Shown here in pieces: positions 5,307 to 6,098 of a stretch of DNA of 6,098 nucleotides; the stretch's first letter is position 1, and every line of letters starts with the position of its first letter. The notes beneath the pieces were generated by a model that worked only from the letters and a program-made list of their open reading frames with translations, ran no database searches and had not been told where the DNA came from. This stretch comes from Bacillota bacterium (GTDB lineage Bacteria > Bacillota_E > Sulfobacillia > Sulfobacillales > Sulfobacillaceae), in contig JAKADJ010000151.1 of assembly GCA_021820645.1 (NCBI GenBank), positions 1 through 6,098 on the forward strand, given 5' to 3'. The translations under genes were made by a program, and so were the position numbers.

Positions 5307-6098
5307 CGATGCCGTGGCTGGGGCGCATGGCCCTCATGTTGGCATTGACCTTGGCTCTTTATGCCATGGTGGTTGGCTGGCGCCTTCGCCGATCCGAAAA
5401 GCCGAGCTGGCAAGAAAGCATCCGCGGGGCGGCGTTGGCCGTTGCCCTCAGTATGACCGTGGCCGTCTTGGCCCTCGAGTATTGCATCTTAACGGGCGAT
5501 TATCAAGTGCAGGCGGTGTATAACCACAGCGATCGAGCTCTGCCCTTTTTCTATAAAATCGGGGTGCTTTGGGGCGGCGATTCTGGTTCGGTACTGTTCT
5601 GGGGGTGGATTCTTTCCCTGTATACCGCCTATGTCGCGGTGCGCGGTTGGCCACGGGAACCACGCATGACTCCCGTGGTGGTGCCGTTGATGATGGCGGG
5701 CATGGTCTTCTTTTCGGGCCTTTCCAATGTGGCCGTAAACCCATTTCGCCTGGTGGCCGGCCATCCATCCAATGGTGTGGGATTGGATCCCTTGCTCGAA
5801 AACGCGGTGATGACTATTCATCCTCCCGCCATGTATACCGGCTTGATCGGGATGACGGTGCCAGCGGCCTATGTGGTGGCAGCGGTGTGGAATCGCATTC
5901 CCTGGCGTGAATGGGTCCCCATTGTACGGCGCTGGATGCTGTTCTCCTGGATGCTTTTAGGAATCGCCTTAATTCTGGGTGGAATGTGGGCGTACATGGA
6001 ACTGGGGTGGGGAGGCTATTGGGAATGGGACCCGGTGGAGAATGCCGCGCTGTTACCGTGGCTAACGGCGACCGCCTTTTTGCACGCCTTGCAAAGAT
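5303..6098 (+). CDS. ccmF: Cytochrome c heme lyase subunit CcmF, N-terminal part
   Basis: 265 codons are present before the right edge; full CcmF is about 600-680 residues, so roughly 40% is seen. ATG 5303 overlaps the ccmE stop, with AGGAGG (5291-5296) 6 nt upstream; ATG 5309 is a less likely start. Membrane helices lie at about 6-25, 42-62, 86-112, 123-143, 172-196, 211-232 and from 250. The WWD signature is complete: WGGYWEWDPVENAALLPWL (236-254), the heme-binding surface shared by CcmC, CcmF and CcsA. HPP with His173 matches the external heme-ligand His of E. coli CcmF, and His261 matches its transmembrane heme-b ligand; both fall at the same numbers. WGGDSGS (90-96) stands where many homologues have a His-Glu form. 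CcmF takes heme from holo-CcmE and joins it to the CxxCH cysteines of apocytochrome c outside the membrane. NrfE is a close paralogue, but the ccmE neighbour favours CcmF. Confidence 0.96.
   Translation, partial: MTMPWLGRMALMLALTLALYAMVVGWRLRRSEKPSWQESIRGAALAVALSMTVAVLALEYCILTGDYQVQAVYNHSDRALPFFYKIGVLWGGDSGSVLFWGWILSLYTAYVAVRGWPREPRMTPVVVPLMMAGMVFFSGLSNVAVNPFRLVAGHPSNGVGLDPLLENAVMTIHPPAMYTGLIGMTVPAAYVVAAVWNRIPWREWVPIVRRWMLFSWMLLGIALILGGMWAYMELGWGGYWEWDPVENAALLPWLTATAFLHALQR

Noticed and set aside
1..6098. CRISPR array, IS element with terminal repeats, or toxin-antitoxin pair
   Set aside because: No regularly spaced repeats, no transposase motif and no paired small ORFs with ribosome sites were found on either strand.

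Overview
The window is ordinary chromosomal DNA of moderately high G+C. It carries strong GGAGG-type ribosome binding sites, two GTG-started lipoproteins with LAGC lipoboxes, CCA-encoding tRNA genes and a sigma70-type promoter. This fits a Gram-positive-like bacterium, possibly a Sulfobacillus-type Bacillota, although Chloroflexota or a related lineage cannot be excluded. The assignment is inference only; no marker gene fixes the taxon.

Layout, left to right. (1) 1-706, minus: the N-terminal part of a secreted lipoprotein built from YCF48/BNR-like beta-propeller repeats. It runs off the left edge. (2) 707-835: a divergent intergenic region with a small dyad. (3) 836-2293, plus: a 485-residue lipoprotein of unknown function with an internal duplication at a 96-residue offset. 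(4) 2294-2835: mostly non-coding, with one doubtful small minus-strand ORF and a 14-bp palindrome. (5) 2836-4083, minus: a 12-helix major facilitator superfamily exporter. (6) 4084-4514: an unexplained intergenic stretch with short direct and inverted repeats. (7) 4515-4799, minus: a complete tRNA transcription unit with a TTGAAA/TAGAAT promoter, tRNA-Leu(CAG), tRNA-Leu(GAG) and an intrinsic terminator. (8) 4905-6098, plus: the start of a cytochrome c maturation (System I) operon, ccmE overlapping ccmF by 4 bp. ccmF runs off the right edge.

How the genes relate. CcmE takes heme from the membrane and hands it to the CcmF synthetase, so the two translationally coupled genes are one functional unit. 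The CcmE here lacks the usual heme-binding His and has a CxxxY motif (CPDHY, C121/Y125), the variant known from archaea and sulfate reducers. The ccmE leader can fold so that its Shine-Dalgarno is paired with an upstream CCTCCGGAC, and a competing small hairpin would release it. The two lipoproteins are divergently transcribed and probably act outside the membrane. The MFS pump stands alone. The most notable points are the CxxxY CcmE, the leader structure and the novel duplicated lipoprotein.
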